DNA from: Cacajao melanocephalus
Taxonomy: Eukaryota > Chordata > Mammalia > Primates > Pitheciidae
Reading direction: 5' to 3'
DNA length: 64,000 nucleotides
NCBI GenBank assembly: GCA_963573385.1
Contig: CAUYLG010071582.1
Location: 1-64,000, forward strand
Shown: one piece after another, positions 63,317 to 64,000 of the stretch
Numbering within the stretch: the first letter of the stretch is position 1
How the letters are laid out: each line of letters begins with the position of its first letter
Notes under the pieces: model-generated
What the model was told of the DNA's origin: nothing
What the model saw: the letters and a program-made list of their open reading frames with translations, nothing else
Database searches by the model: none
Position numbers and translations under genes: made by a program

Positions 63317-64000
63317 AAAAAGCCTTTAAAAAATTTCCCTGAATAACAATTTTCTCCTTCAAGTACTCTCCTATTTCCTAGGAAAAGGATGCCTCATATC
63401 CCCTTGCTTTTTTTTTTTTTTTTTTGCTTGATTCCCTCTGACATTATTTCTCCTTATACCAGTGGCCTATTCTAATAGGGCTTTTATAACTTTAGGAAAT
63501 GTTTAAAAAGTGAAAGGAAATCAACTTTCAAAGAATCATTAGGAAAATGATGCAGACATTCTTAACCTTGTCTGCATATTAGAATCACTGGGGGAGCTTC
63601 TAAAAATTTTGACCCTCAAACCACACTCCAGAACCATTAGATTAGAAAGAGGAAGGAGATGAGAGCTAGATATTAGTATACTTTTGAAAATTCTTCATGA
63701 GATTCCAATGTGCAGTCAAGATTGAAAGCTATTGGTTAAGAGAGACCCATCCTCAATTTAAAGGAGTTAACTTTTAGGTGATGGTTAAATTACAACAAGA
63801 TATATGTGTTTTCAAAAGTAGAGAGCTAGGTATACCTTTAGAGTAATTTCTCTTGGCAAATAGCCTACAATTCCCTTGGATTATCACTGTTTGAAGATAC
63901 TGACACTAAGATATGATGTATTGGCTTCCATGTGGATTTAGATTTCTGCTTTTTCTGCAAGAAATAGCATCAACCATGATAATAAGTTGGCTGTCAAATA
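63317..64000. other. Unassigned intergenic sequence to the window end
   Basis: It contains a T run (63,410-63,425) and possibly an old MER-like stretch around 63,560-63,740 (cttgtctgcatattagaatc, actgggggagcttctaaaaa), which resembles the MER5-type hAT consensus. No gene. Confidence 0.45.

Overview
The window is simian primate nuclear DNA: dense dimeric Alu elements on both strands, several L1 fragments, older L1M/L2/MIR/MaLR/ERV-L/Tigger relics, and one intron-containing housekeeping gene. That gene is asparagine synthetase (glutamine-hydrolysing), ASNS, on the + strand from about 23,470 to 43,370. All eleven coding exons can be read and joined in frame with GT..AG borders into an intact 561-residue enzyme, the same length as I recall for human ASNS. 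Compared from memory with human, roughly 25 to 30 residues differ. That is more than I would expect for an ape or Old World monkey, so a New World monkey is the best guess (inference, not proven).

Layout. 1-23,300 is the 5' flank: a twin-primed (5'-inverted) old L1, two head-to-tail L1 3' ends (about 4.6-7.05 kb), minus-strand L1 pieces with an Alu nested inside, an Alu carrying a striking 79-bp perfect inverted duplication (12.8-13.2 kb), an MLT1-like LTR, an MLT2-like ERV-L LTR and assorted Alu monomers. 23,330-23,990 is the CpG-rich ASNS promoter, with GC boxes, the two nutrient-sensing elements (NSRE-1 and NSRE-2) at canonical 11-nt spacing, a TATAAA and non-coding exon 1. A 36-nt non-coding exon 2 follows at 25.87 kb. 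Coding exons run from 26,544 (ATG) to 43,220 (TAG), with AATAAA at 43,341. The large introns 3 and 4 hold a Tigger DNA transposon, an unexplained 28-bp-stem hairpin, and a tangle of L1M fragments. Introns 7 to 10 hold five Alu-related elements, all in the gene's orientation.

43,400-64,000 is the 3' flank, with no gene I can recognise. It holds an inverted Alu pair (44.0/44.6 kb), a MIR split by an LTR-like insert (46.1-46.8 kb), a MaLR LTR (50.2-50.6 kb), a 0.33-kb local segmental duplication that includes half an Alu (55.86 and 57.52 kb), a MER2-like Tigger relative (58.2 kb) and a 1.5-kb minus-strand L1 3' end (60.9-62.4 kb).

Function. There is one gene product in the window. The N-terminal Ntn glutaminase domain (exons 3-5) releases ammonia from glutamine, and the C-terminal synthetase domain (exons 6-13) uses it with ATP and aspartate to make asparagine. 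The promoter carries the amino-acid/ER-stress response elements through which ATF4-type factors induce this gene. I see no previously undescribed biological system. The most noteworthy items are sequence variants in the stress-response promoter, a tandem duplication at the transcription start, and several unusual rearrangement structures.
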